Shown piece after piece: positions 40,921 to 48,950 of a stretch of 64,000 nt of DNA. The stretch spans positions 2,790,001-2,854,000 of the forward strand of contig NZ_CP046175.1 in NCBI RefSeq assembly GCF_009708215.1. Direction: 5' to 3'. A model generated the notes under the pieces. That model ran no database searches and had not been told where the DNA came from. It was given only the letters and a program-made list of their open reading frames with translations. The position numbers and the translations under genes are program-made. This stretch comes from Occultella kanbiaonis (GTDB lineage: Bacteria > Actinomycetota > Actinomycetes > Actinomycetales > Beutenbergiaceae). The stretch's first letter is position 1, and every line of letters begins with the position of its first letter.

Positions 40921-41297
40921 CGGTCCTCGACGCGTCGGCGGTCCTCGCACTGCTGCACAGCGAGCCCGGCGCCGAGATGGTGGCCACCGAGCTTGACGGG
41001 GCGTCCCTCGGCGCGGCCAACCTGGCCGAAGTGATCGGCAAGCTGGTGGACGCCGGAGTCGATCCGAGTCGGGTCCGTGAGTTGCTGCTCACCGCCGGCG
41101 TGCGAATCCAGCCAGTGCTCGAAGAAGACGCCGAACTGGCCGGAGCCATGCGGGCGCTGGACGGAGGCAGGAGCCTTTCGCTCGGCGACAGATGTTGCCT
41201 CGCCCTCGCGGTACGCAGCGATCCCCCGGAGGTCCTCACCGCAGATCGTGCCTGGGCCGACCTCGACCTGCCTGTACGAGTGCGGCTGATCAGATAG
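40917..41297 (+). CDS. vapC: PIN-domain toxin VapC-like RNase
   Basis: A 126-residue PIN-domain endoribonuclease, expected to cleave a specific RNA such as a tRNA when free of antitoxin. Acidic active-site residues are Asp in [18 protein letters not shown] (~5), Glu in [13 protein letters not shown] (~38), Asp in [13 protein letters not shown] (~96) and Asp in [13 protein letters not shown] (~114). The magnesium site therefore looks intact and the toxin active. GTG start inside the antitoxin stop. The pair lies between the DUF3866 gene and the his genes, pointing away from the flanking minus-strand operons, and looks like an insertion. Confidence 0.9.
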   Translation: MTVLDASAVLALLHSEPGAEMVATELDGASLGAANLAEVIGKLVDAGVDPSRVRELLLTAGVRIQPVLEEDAELAGAMRALDGGRSLSLGDRCCLALAVRSDPPEVLTADRAWADLDLPVRVRLIR

Positions 41298-41335
41298 CGG
41301 TCGGCCAGAGCGCTCACTGCGTCGTAACGGCACCA

Positions 41336-41782
41336 TCAGCGCGCGTCGCCACCCTCATGAGCGGCGACCAGACTCGCCAGCCGGCCGGCGGCGGCCCTGC
41401 CCCGCTCGCCGTCGACCCGCTGGATCGCCATGACGGCGAGCGTGCGTCCGTCGGCGAGGTCGAGCTGGACCCAGTCCCTCTCCCCGAATCGCACGGAGAC
41501 GATCTCGGCCCAGTCCAGGCGATGCGTCAGGATGACGTTGCGGACGGTGAGTCCGTCGGGGTCGGGCACGGCCCGGACGCCGGCCTGCCGGGCCAGGAAG
41601 GCACACACGAGCGCGACGATCACGGCGGCGGCGACCTGGTCCGGCACCCGGGGCTCGTCCAGCCGGTTCAGGACCACCACGAACACGACCAGGCCGGCGA
41701 CGAGCCAGACCACGATCACCAGGCACGCGATCCGGGTCGCCCGGGGGCGGAACGGCGCGTAGGGGTCGGGGTCGGTGGCCAT
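41336..41782 (-). CDS. PH-domain membrane protein, downstream of hisG
   Basis: A 148-residue protein. Two adjacent membrane helices (IACLVIVVWLVAGLVVFVVVL and VAAAVIVALVCAFLA, ~17-65) are followed by a small bacterial PH-like domain (VPDPDGLTVRNVILTHRLDWAEIVSVRFGERDWVQLDLADGRTLAVMAIQ, ~75-124). This is the type often annotated as low-molecular-weight antigen 6-like in actinobacteria. The ATG at 41782 lies 11 bp after the hisG stop, so it is probably the last gene of the hisE-hisG transcript. Role unknown. Confidence 0.8.
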   Translation of the reverse strand: MATDPDPYAPFRPRATRIACLVIVVWLVAGLVVFVVVLNRLDEPRVPDQVAAAVIVALVCAFLARQAGVRAVPDPDGLTVRNVILTHRLDWAEIVSVRFGERDWVQLDLADGRTLAVMAIQRVDGERGRAAAGRLASLVAAHEGGDAR

Positions 41783-41793
41783 GACGCGCAGCC

Positions 41794-42639
41794 CTACAGG
41801 CGACTCGCGGTGATCGAGGTGACGATGATGGCGCGGGCGCCGACGTCGTACAGCTCGTCCATCACGGCATTCGTCCGCTCGCGCGGGACCATCGCCCGCA
41901 CCGCCGCCCACCCGCTGCGATGCAACGGCGAGACCGTCGGGGACTCCAGGCCGGGCGTGATGGACACGGCCGCATCCACCTTCTCGACCGGGCAGTCGTA
42001 GTCCATGAGCACGTACCTGCGCGCCACCAGGACACCGTGCAGGCGCCGGTCGAGCACGGTCAGGCCGGGCTTCGGCTCCGCGTTCGGCCGGATCAGGACC
42101 GCCTCGGACTGCAGGATCGGGTCACCGAAGACCTGCAGTCCGGCCGCCCGCAGGGTGCTGCCGGTCTCCACGACGTCGGCGACCAGATCGGCGACGCCGA
42201 GCTGGACCGTGGACTCGATGGCACCGTCGAGACGCACCACGTCGGCCGTGACGCCCCGGTCGGTCAGGTAGTTGCGCACCAGCACCTCGTAGGAGGTGGC
42301 CACGCGCTTGCCCTCGATGTCCTCGAGCCGGCTCACGCTGCCCTCCGGTCCGGCGAACCGGAACGTCGAACCGGCGAAGCCGAGCGCCCGATGTTCCAGA
42401 GCGTCCACGCCGGAGTCCAGGAGCAGGTCCCGTCCCGTGATCCCGGCGTCGACCACGCCGGCACCGACGTACACGGCGATGTCCCGGGGACGCAGGAAGA
42501 AGAACTCCACGTCGTTCTCCGGGTCCGGCAGGACCAGTTCACGACCACCGTCGCGGCGCTGGCGGTAGCCCGCCTCGCGGAGCATGTTGGTGGCGGGCTC
42601 GGAGAGGGAGCCCTTGTTCGGCACGGCGATTCGCAACAC
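41794..42639 (-). CDS. hisG: ATP phosphoribosyltransferase (long form)
   Basis: A 281-residue enzyme that starts histidine synthesis by joining ATP and [29 protein letters not shown] begins the catalytic domain. [21 protein letters not shown] and [28 protein letters not shown] contain the PRPP site (E-T-G-S-T-L). The C-terminal ~75 residues ([54 protein letters not shown]...) form the ACT-like domain for histidine feedback inhibition, so no HisZ is needed. GTG start. An 80-bp gap separates it from hisE. Confidence 0.95.
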   Translation of the reverse strand: MLRIAVPNKGSLSEPATNMLREAGYRQRRDGGRELVLPDPENDVEFFFLRPRDIAVYVGAGVVDAGITGRDLLLDSGVDALEHRALGFAGSTFRFAGPEGSVSRLEDIEGKRVATSYEVLVRNYLTDRGVTADVVRLDGAIESTVQLGVADLVADVVETGSTLRAAGLQVFGDPILQSEAVLIRPNAEPKPGLTVLDRRLHGVLVARRYVLMDYDCPVEKVDAAVSITPGLESPTVSPLHRSGWAAVRAMVPRERTNAVMDELYDVGARAIIVTSITASRL

Positions 42640-42719
42640 GTCGTCAACCTTGTTGGTTCGTGCCCCGGCGAACGGGGCGAAGTTTCGGTGGCTTGCTTCC
42701 AGGCGTGCGGTGCCGCCGC

Positions 42720-42983
42720 TCAGAGGTGGCGGTACACGTCCTGCGGGGTGAGGCCCTTCGCGACCATGAGCACCTGCAGGTGGTAGAGCAGCTGGGAGAT
42801 CTCCTCGGCCGTCTCGGCGTCGGTCTGGTACTCCGCGGCCATCCACACCTCGGCGGCCTCCTCGACGATCTTCTTGCCGATGGCATGCACGCCCGCGTCC
42901 AGCTGCGCCACCGTGCCCGAACCCTCGGGTCGGCTGATGGACTTCTCCCGCAGTTCGGCGTACAGGTCGTCGAAGGTCTTCAC
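42720..42983 (-). CDS. hisE: Phosphoribosyl-ATP pyrophosphatase
   Basis: An 87-residue all-alpha MazG-superfamily enzyme hydrolysing PR-ATP to PR-AMP, the second histidine step. The metal-binding E-E-A-A-E-V motif is [42 protein letters not shown] (~37-78). GTG 42983 lies six bases after TAGGCT (42995-42990). The first three bases of that hexamer are the stop codon of ribY, so the his genes have their own leaderless promoter embedded at the end of the transporter operon. Confidence 0.95.
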   Translation of the reverse strand: MKTFDDLYAELREKSISRPEGSGTVAQLDAGVHAIGKKIVEEAAEVWMAAEYQTDAETAEEISQLLYHLQVLMVAKGLTPQDVYRHL

Positions 42984-42989
42984 GCCCCG

Positions 42990-42995
42990 AGCCTA
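42990..42995 (-). promoter_or_regulatory. -10 element of hisE fused to the ribY stop codon
   Basis: TAGGCT on the minus strand begins with the ribY TAG stop (42995-42993) and ends six bases before the hisE GTG. Confidence 0.6.
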
Positions 42996-44015
42996 CTCGG
43001 CACCGATCAGGTCGTTGGTGTACGCCTCCGATGCTGAGACGGGCTCGGTGATCAGCCCGGTCCGCGTCATGAACTCCGCCATCTGCTCCCAGGTCGCGTC
43101 GTCCTGGGTCCCCCACGGGCCCTCGAGGTCGCCGTAGAGCGGGATGGTCTCCTCTGCGGTGGCCAGGGTGATGGCCTCCTGCTCGGCGGTCACGGTGCCC
43201 GGGACCTCCTCGGCGGCGGCGTCGACGGCGACCTGCGGGTCCGCAGCGATGTCGGCGACCGCACGCCCGACGGCGGTGATCACCGCTGCGAGTGCGTCTG
43301 GTTCGGCGGCGAGCACGTCGTCCGTGGTGCCCAGGCCGATGCCGACGAGCGGGATGTCGGTCCCGATCGGGACGCCGCGGACCGCCAGGCCGGTGGCCCG
43401 GAACTGCGGGATGTCGTTGTTGGCGTAACCCATGACGGCGTCGACGTGCCCCTCGGCCAGGGCGCTCTGCTGGGTGAACCCGACGTGCTCGATGGTGACG
43501 TCGTCGGTGGTCAGGCCGGCGGCGTCGAGCATGGCGAGCAGGCCGAAGTAGGTCTCGCCGAACGGGCCCGGGACCCCGATGCTGTGCCCGGCGAGGTCGG
43601 CCGCGGAGGTGATCTCGGAGTCCTCGGGGACGATGAGCGTGACCGGGTAGGTCTGGTAGAGGGTTGCGATGCTGACCACCGGGGTGCCCTGGGAACGGGC
43701 CTGCAGCATCTCGTCGCCCCCGGCGACGACGACGTCCTCGGTGCCACCGGCCAGGGCGCCGAACAGGTCCTCCGACTCGCCGTGGTGCCGCAGGGTCACG
43801 TCCACCCCGGCCTCCTCGAAATAGCCCTGCTGCGCCGCGACGTAGAACGGGGCGAACTGGACGTTCGGCACGTACGTCAGGCCGATGGTGAGCTCGGGCA
43901 GAGCAGTAGCCCCGCCGTCGGGCTCGTCGGCGCCGCAGGCACCGAGCGCGAGGGTGAGGGCCGCGGCGCCGGTGAGCGCCGCGAGGATGCGGACGGGGTG
44001 CGCGGTCAGAGCCAT
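42993..44015 (-). CDS. ribY: ABC transporter substrate-binding lipoprotein, predicted riboflavin/FMN-precursor binding (RibY-like)
   Basis: A 340-residue NMT1/THI5-like binding protein. It has an N-terminal signal with lipobox ([17 protein letters not shown], Cys ~27), so it is anchored as an extracytoplasmic lipoprotein. Domain: [88 protein letters not shown]. Fold relatives bind thiamine precursors, but the FMN riboswitch upstream of its operon assigns it to riboflavin uptake. Start overlaps the permease end by 10 bp. Confidence 0.75.
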   Translation of the reverse strand: MALTAHPVRILAALTGAAALTLALGACGADEPDGGATALPELTIGLTYVPNVQFAPFYVAAQQGYFEEAGVDVTLRHHGESEDLFGALAGGTEDVVVAGGDEMLQARSQGTPVVSIATLYQTYPVTLIVPEDSEITSAADLAGHSIGVPGPFGETYFGLLAMLDAAGLTTDDVTIEHVGFTQQSALAEGHVDAVMGYANNDIPQFRATGLAVRGVPIGTDIPLVGIGLGTTDDVLAAEPDALAAVITAVGRAVADIAADPQVAVDAAAEEVPGTVTAEQEAITLATAEETIPLYGDLEGPWGTQDDATWEQMAEFMTRTGLITEPVSASEAYTNDLIGAE

Positions 44016-44743
44016 TGGATGCGCCTTTCGAAGGAGCGGATGAGGTAGAAGACGCCGATCGCGAGGGCGACGAGCGCGACGAGCACGGCGAACATGCCCT
44101 CGATGTCGGAGCGGTCCCGGTAGACGGACAGCAACAGGCCGAGGCCCTGGCCGCCCATCACGAACTCCCCCACCACGGCCCCGGTGACGGACAGCACGAA
44201 GCCGTTCCGGATGCCGGCGAGCAGGGCGGGCAACGCGAGGGGGCCCTCGATGTGGACGAGCAGGCGCCAGCGCCCGGCGCCGTCGACCTTCGCGGCGCCG
44301 ATCACGTCCGGGTCGAGGGTGCTCAGGCCGAGGGTGGTGTTCACGAAGATCGGGAAGAAGACCAGCAGGGCGCACAGCAGTGCGGTGGGCAGCAGGCCGT
44401 AGCCGAACCAGACCACCAGCAGCGGGGCGAGGGCGACGGCGGGGATCGCCTGGGAGGCGGCGAGGTAGGGCCCGATCGCGGAGGCCACGAGGCGGGACCG
44501 GGCGACGAGGTAGCCCAGCGGAACGGCTACGGCCAGCCCGAGCAGGCTGCCGAGCACGGCCTCGGTCAGGGTGTGCCCGGCGAAGCCGAGCAGGCCGCCC
44601 TCACGCAGTTCGAGGACGAAGCGGGAGGCCACCGCGGTGGGTGTCGGGAGGACCCGGTCCGGCAGCACTGTTGCCAGTCCCTGCCACGCGAGCAGTCCGA
44701 GCGCGCCGAATGCGACGGGTGCGACGAGTTCCTCGCGGGCCAC
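44006..44743 (-). CDS. ribX: ABC transporter permease, predicted riboflavin transporter (RibX-like)
   Basis: A 245-residue BPD-type permease with about six helices. The cytoplasmic EAA-like loop is [55 protein letters not shown] (~150-205), where an ATPase would dock. GTG 44743 follows AAGGAG by eight bases; that ribosome site lies in an 8-bp hairpin after an FMN riboswitch. With RibY it forms the transporter, but no ATP-binding subunit is encoded in the window, as is reported for RibXY systems that presumably borrow one. Confidence 0.75.
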   Translation of the reverse strand: MAREELVAPVAFGALGLLAWQGLATVLPDRVLPTPTAVASRFVLELREGGLLGFAGHTLTEAVLGSLLGLAVAVPLGYLVARSRLVASAIGPYLAASQAIPAVALAPLLVVWFGYGLLPTALLCALLVFFPIFVNTTLGLSTLDPDVIGAAKVDGAGRWRLLVHIEGPLALPALLAGIRNGFVLSVTGAVVGEFVMGGQGLGLLLSVYRDRSDIEGMFAVLVALVALAIGVFYLIRSFERRIQWL

Positions 44744-44753
44744 CTGCCGTTCT

Positions 44754-44780
44754 CCTTCCCCAGGCGTACCCCGGGGAAGG
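44754..44780 (-). promoter_or_regulatory. RBS-sequestering hairpin of ribX
   Basis: CCTTCCCC pairs perfectly with GGGGAAGG (44754-44761 with 44773-44780, 11-nt loop). The second arm contains most of the ribX ribosome site AAGGAG (44757-44752). A competing hairpin (44779-44798) shares two bases with it, so ligand-controlled switching of translation is plausible. Confidence 0.65.
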
Positions 44781-44829
44781 ACGGCGCACCGCGCGTCCGT
44801 CCGTCGGCGCCGGGATCGACCCGACGCCG

Positions 44830-44958
44830 CGTGCATCCTCCCATCCGGACTTTAACCGTCGGTCCTGGAGTTCCACCAGGTCAACCGACCACCGACGAGC
44901 AGTGGCCGGGTCGCGGACTATCACCGCCGGCTCGGACTTTCACCGACCCCGGAGCACG
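44830..44958 (-). ncRNA. FMN riboswitch (RFN element)
   Basis: On the minus strand the conserved RFN core is clear: GGTGAAAGTCCGAGCC, GCCGGCGGTGATAGTCCGC, a P4/P5 region with GGTGGAACTCCAGGACC, and GACCGACGGTTAAAGTCC followed by GGATGGGAGG. The closing stem P1 pairs CGTGC-TCC (from 44958) with GGATGCACG (ending 44830). FMN binding should repress the downstream ribX-ribY genes. The element ends 86 bp before the ribX start codon. Confidence 0.93.
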
Positions 44959-45077
44959 TTCTTGCTGATCCGATTCTGACACACTCGGGCAGCCCCACGC
45001 GTATGAGGACGGTCACGCCCGGATCGCGAGACGCCCTGTGCCGGGGTTGCGGGCAGGCAGCGACGCCGGGTTCGGCG

Positions 45078-45743
45078 TCAGCCCTGGTACGCCGCCTCGG
45101 CGAGCTCGCGCAGGGCGGCGATCTCGGCGTTCGGGTCGTCGGCCGAGTAGACGGCGGAGCCCGCCACGAACATGTTCGCGCCGGCCTGCGCGGCGGCGCC
45201 GATCGTGGTCCGGGACACGCCACCGTCGACCTGCACCCAGATGTCGGCGCCGAGCCCGGTGATGGCGTCCCGGGTGCGCCGGATCTTCGGCAGGGTGCCC
45301 TCGATGAAGGACTGACCCCCGAACCCGGGTTCCACCGTCATGACGAGCACCATGTCGAACTCGGGCAGCAGGTCCAGATAGGGCTCGATGCCGGTGCCGG
45401 GCTTCAGCGCGATCGCCGCCCGGGCGCCGCGCTTGCGCAGCTCGCGCGCGAGCCGGACCGGTGCGCTGGACGCCTCCACATGGAAGGTGACCGACCGTGC
45501 GCCGGCCTCGGCGAACGCGGGGGCCCAGGTGTCCGGGTCCTCGATCATCAGGTGCACGTCGGCGGGCAGCTCGATGCGGGCGAGGAGCCGCTCCACCACC
45601 GGAAGCCCGAAGGTGAGGTTCGGCACGAAGTGGTTGTCCATGACGTCCAGGTGCACGAAGTCGGCGGCGGAGATCCGCCCGACCTCACCGGCCAGGTCGG
45701 ACAGGTCGGAGTTCAGCACGCTGGGAGAGATGAGGATGCCCAT
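45078..45743 (-). CDS. rpe: Ribulose-phosphate 3-epimerase
   Basis: A 221-residue TIM-barrel enzyme of the pentose phosphate pathway interconverting ribulose 5-phosphate and xylulose 5-phosphate. Motifs: [17 protein letters not shown] (~5-21), [23 protein letters not shown] (~28-50) with the metal-binding H-x-D-x-M-D, [11 protein letters not shown] (~63-73), [23 protein letters not shown] (~132-154) and [13 protein letters not shown] 45743 with TACGCT ending seven bases upstream (leaderless type), 26 bp after the rsmB stop. Confidence 0.96.
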   Translation of the reverse strand: MGILISPSVLNSDLSDLAGEVGRISAADFVHLDVMDNHFVPNLTFGLPVVERLLARIELPADVHLMIEDPDTWAPAFAEAGARSVTFHVEASSAPVRLARELRKRGARAAIALKPGTGIEPYLDLLPEFDMVLVMTVEPGFGGQSFIEGTLPKIRRTRDAITGLGADIWVQVDGGVSRTTIGAAAQAGANMFVAGSAVYSADDPNAEIAALRELAEAAYQG

Positions 45744-45769
45744 ACGGGCGAGCGTAGTGCTGCGCGAGG

Positions 45770-47332
45770 TCAGGCCCGGATCAGTGCCAGGAACATCGCG
45801 TCCGTGCCGTGCCGGTGCGGCCAGAGCTGCACGTACGGGCCGTCCAGGTCGCCGAGCGGTTCGGCGCTCACGCCGGCGAGCACCTCGACGGCGTCCAGGA
45901 GCGTCGCGCCGTCGGTGCGCTTGAGCACGTCCTCGACGACGAACCTGGTCTCGGCCAGGTGCGGCGAGCAGGTGACGTACGCGACGACCCCACCGGCGCG
46001 GGTGGCGGCCAGGGCGGATGTGAGCAGTTCTCGTTGGAGCTGGCCGAGGGCCGACAGGTCCGACGGCGAGCGGCGCCATCGCGACTCGGGTCGCCGCCGC
46101 AGCGCCCCGAGGCCGGTGCACGGCACGTCGACGAGGACCCGGTCGTAGCGTCCGGGCTCGGTGCCGCCGATCTCCCGCCCATCGCCGGTGCGGACCTCGA
46201 TGCCGGGCAGCAGGCCGCGCACGGCGGTCATGGACTGTTCGACGAGCCTGGCCCGGTGCTCGGCGACCTCGTTGGCGACGAACAGCCCGTCCGGCGCCCG
46301 CTGGGCCAGCAGGGCGGCGGACAGCGCGGCCTTCCCACCCGGGCCCGCGCACAGGTCCAGCCAGGTGCGGTCCGGACCCTCCACGGGCACGGCCGCGGCC
46401 GCGAGGGCGACGAGCTGGCTCCCCTCGTCCTGGACGCCGATGCGCCCCGAACGCACGGCTTCGAACGCGCCGGGGTCACCGCCGCGAAGCACGAGAGCGG
46501 TCGAGGCCCACCGGCCGGGGTCCGCGTCGGGCACGTCCTCGGGCGCGGCCAGACCGGGACGCACCACCAGATTCACCGCCGGGGAGGCGTTGTCGGCCTC
46601 CAGCAGTGCCTCGAGGTCGCCGTCACCGGGACCGGTCTGCGCGAGTGCCGAGCGCATGGCCCGGACCACCCAGGCCGGGTGCGAGTGGACCGCGGCCAGG
46701 CGGGCGGTCTCGTCCTTCGCATCGGCGCCGATCAGGTCCAGCCACTCGGCGAGGGGGCGTTCGGTGATGCGCCGGAGGACGGCGTTGACGAGTTGGGAGG
46801 GTCCGGTGCCGCAGGTGGACCGGGCCAGACCGACGGTCTCGGAGACGGCCGCGTGACCGGGCACCCGCATGCCGAGGACCTGGTGGGCGCCGAGCCGCAG
46901 CACGTCGAGGACCTCGGCGTCGAGGCTCGTGGCGTCGCGGCGGGAGGCATGGGCGATGATCGCGTCGTAACGGCCCTGCATCCGGAGCGTGCCGTAGGTG
47001 AGCTCGGTCGCGAACGCCGCGTCCCGGCCGCGGATCTGCCGCTCGGTCAGGACCGGGGGCAGCACCAGGTTGGCGTAGGCGTCGGTGGCCGCGACCGACC
47101 GCAGCACGTCGTATGCGGCGCGGCGTGCGGGGTCTGTGCCGCGGTTGCGCTCGGAGGGGCGGGAGGAGGTGCGCTGTGAGTCGGGGCGCCGGCCGCGGTC
47201 GCGCGAGCCCCGGCCCTGAGCCGGCCGGCCCGATCCACGGCCGCCCCGCTGCCCGCCGCCCGAGCCGTGGCCACTGTCCCGGTCCCCGCCGGGGTCACGG
47301 CCACCGCCCTGGTTCCCGCCGCCCTCAGACAT
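45770..47332 (-). CDS. rsmB: 16S rRNA m5C967 methyltransferase RsmB with Gly/Arg-rich N-terminal tail
   Basis: A 520-residue enzyme. Residues ~70-215 are the NusB-like RNA-binding domain ([26 protein letters not shown]...). Residues ~240-518 are the SAM domain with [19 protein letters not shown], the cysteine motif [25 protein letters not shown] and the catalytic [15 protein letters not shown]. The first ~68 residues are an extension of Gly, Arg, Asp and Ser with several RGG/RG motifs, absent from enterobacterial RsmB. ATG 47332 overlaps the fmt stop by 8 bp. Confidence 0.92.
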   Translation of the reverse strand: MSEGGGNQGGGRDPGGDRDSGHGSGGGQRGGRGSGRPAQGRGSRDRGRRPDSQRTSSRPSERNRGTDPARRAAYDVLRSVAATDAYANLVLPPVLTERQIRGRDAAFATELTYGTLRMQGRYDAIIAHASRRDATSLDAEVLDVLRLGAHQVLGMRVPGHAAVSETVGLARSTCGTGPSQLVNAVLRRITERPLAEWLDLIGADAKDETARLAAVHSHPAWVVRAMRSALAQTGPGDGDLEALLEADNASPAVNLVVRPGLAAPEDVPDADPGRWASTALVLRGGDPGAFEAVRSGRIGVQDEGSQLVALAAAAVPVEGPDRTWLDLCAGPGGKAALSAALLAQRAPDGLFVANEVAEHRARLVEQSMTAVRGLLPGIEVRTGDGREIGGTEPGRYDRVLVDVPCTGLGALRRRPESRWRRSPSDLSALGQLQRELLTSALAATRAGGVVAYVTCSPHLAETRFVVEDVLKRTDGATLLDAVEVLAGVSAEPLGDLDGPYVQLWPHRHGTDAMFLALIRA

Positions 47333-48275
47333 CGGAGCCGACCTCCACCCGGTCGAAGGAGGCGTCCGCGGGCAGCCGTGCGCCGCGCAGCCAGTCCGAG
47401 GCGGCCATCCAGCCGCGACCCGGCGGGGCGATCGCGTCGAGCCGGACCGCCTCCGAGCCGGTCCCGACCAGCACGGCGCCGTCGACGTCCGCGAGCTGCC
47501 CCGGGGCAAGGCCGGCGTCCTCGACCACCGGCAGCACCGGGCCGAGCTTGTACCGATCGCCGTCGCGGGTGGTCCAGGCACCGGGGGCGGGCGTGCAGCC
47601 GCGGATCCGCCGGTCGATGGCAAGCGCCGGCAGCGACCAGTCGACGCGCGCGTCCGCGCTGTTCAGGCGGGGCGCGAGGCTGATCCCGTCGGTGGCCTGG
47701 GGCACCGGCCGGGCGGTGCCGGCCTCGATGGCGTCCAGCGTGGCCAGCATCAGCGCGGGCCCGGCCTCGGCCAGCCGGCCGAGCAGGTCCGCAGCCGTGT
47801 CCCGTCGCCGGATCGGCTCGGTGAGGGTGCCGTAGACGGGTCCGGTGTCCAGCCCGGCCTCGATACGGAACGTGCTCGCACCGGTCATGTCGTCGCCGGC
47901 CATGATCGCGTGCTGCACCGGGGCGGCGCCGCGCCAGGCGGGCAGCAGGGAGAAGTGCAGGTTCAGCCACCCGTGCCGGGGCAGCGACAACGCGGGGTCG
48001 CGCAGCAGCGCACCGTAGGCGACGACGGGTGCACAGTCGATGTCCAGCGCGGTCAGGGCCGCCAGCGTCTCCGCCTCGTGCGGCCGCGAGGAGGTGATGA
48101 CCGGGACGCCGCGCTCGTCCGCGAGGGCGTGCACGGGACTCCGGGTGATCACGCGCTTGCGGCCGACCGGTGCCGGCGGCCGGGTGAGCACGCCCACCAC
48201 GTCGTGGCTGGAGTCCAGCAGGGCCGCCAGGGTGGGCAGGGCGACGGCGGGGGTGCCCGCGAACAGCAAACGCAT
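47325..48275 (-). CDS. fmt: Methionyl-tRNA formyltransferase
   Basis: A 316-residue enzyme that formylates initiator Met-tRNA. The N-terminal Rossmann domain ([42 protein letters not shown]) leads to the catalytic [52 protein letters not shown] (~97-148), containing Asn-x-His-x-Ser-L-L-P and the Asp. The C-terminal OB-like domain binds tRNA. ATG 48275 with TAGACT ending seven bases upstream; the TAG is the stop of the HAD gene. It overlaps rsmB by 8 bp. Confidence 0.96.
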   Translation of the reverse strand: MRLLFAGTPAVALPTLAALLDSSHDVVGVLTRPPAPVGRKRVITRSPVHALADERGVPVITSSRPHEAETLAALTALDIDCAPVVAYGALLRDPALSLPRHGWLNLHFSLLPAWRGAAPVQHAIMAGDDMTGASTFRIEAGLDTGPVYGTLTEPIRRRDTAADLLGRLAEAGPALMLATLDAIEAGTARPVPQATDGISLAPRLNSADARVDWSLPALAIDRRIRGCTPAPGAWTTRDGDRYKLGPVLPVVEDAGLAPGQLADVDGAVLVGTGSEAVRLDAIAPPGRGWMAASDWLRGARLPADASFDRVEVGSDV

Positions 48276-48282
48276 ACGGGGC

Positions 48283-48288
48283 AGTCTA
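48283..48288 (-). promoter_or_regulatory. -10 element of fmt fused to upstream stop codon
   Basis: TAGACT on the minus strand begins with the TAG stop of the HAD hydrolase gene (48288-48286) and ends seven bases before the fmt ATG. Confidence 0.6.
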
Positions 48289-48915
48289 GGAGTCCGGGAT
48301 GCCCAGCCCGAGCGCGACCAGGTCCGCGCGGAACGCCTGCGCGTCCGTGAACAGCAGCGCCTGGAAGCCCAGGTCCGCGGCCGCGGCCACGTTGGCCGGT
48401 GAGTCGTCGATGAATACCGTCTCCTCGGGCACGAGCCCGGTGGTGCGGATCAGCAGTTCGAAGATCGCGTGGTCCGGCTTCGCCAGGCCGACGGCGCCGG
48501 AGACCAGGATGTCCTCGAACTCGGTCAGCACCGGCGCGGCCCTCGGGGCGTGCTCGAACGTCTCGGCGGACCAGTTCGTCAGGCCGAGCACCCGCACCCC
48601 GGCGGCCATCAGGTCCCGTGCGATCTGCGCCGTGCCCGGGACCTCGCCGACCAGGGAGCGCTCGAAGTCACGCAGGTAGGCATCCATGTGGTGGACGTGG
48701 TCCGGCGCCCGGTCCGCGACCTCGGGCCGGGCCTGCGCCCAGGTGCGGCCTGCGTCCAGGGACCGGTTCAGGGTCGGGAAGTCGACGGCTGCCATGAACT
48801 CGGCGACCTCGCCCTCGCTGAGCCGGCCCTCGAAGACCGCCACCGGGTCCCAGCGGATCAGGACGTTGCCGAGGTCGAACACGACGGTGGTGATGGTCCG
48901 GTCGATCTTGGTCAC
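48286..48915 (-). CDS. HAD-superfamily hydrolase (YihX-like phosphatase)
   Basis: A 209-residue HAD phosphatase. Motif I is [18 protein letters not shown] (~12-29), motif [16 protein letters not shown], motif III Lys in [19 protein letters not shown], and motif [27 protein letters not shown]. The cap region is helical. The D-L-G-N-V form resembles the sugar-phosphate phosphatases of the YihX group. GTG 48915 is chosen because GGAGG lies about seven to ten bases upstream. It follows priA by 35 bp and its stop forms part of the fmt promoter. Confidence 0.86.
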   Translation of the reverse strand: MTKIDRTITTVVFDLGNVLIRWDPVAVFEGRLSEGEVAEFMAAVDFPTLNRSLDAGRTWAQARPEVADRAPDHVHHMDAYLRDFERSLVGEVPGTAQIARDLMAAGVRVLGLTNWSAETFEHAPRAAPVLTEFEDILVSGAVGLAKPDHAIFELLIRTTGLVPEETVFIDDSPANVAAAADLGFQALLFTDAQAFRADLVALGLGIPDS

Positions 48916-48950
48916 GCGGGGGCCTCCTGGCCTGGGCGGTGTGATGGAAC

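Noticed and set aside
43000-44015. Thiamine-precursor (ThiY) transporter from the NMT1/THI5-like binding protein
   Set aside because: The upstream RNA element is an FMN riboswitch, not a TPP riboswitch, which favours riboflavin transport.
45000-45077. Possible tRNA or small RNA gene between rpe and the FMN riboswitch
   Set aside because: No cloverleaf could be drawn and the stretch is simply a short intergenic region with the transporter promoter.
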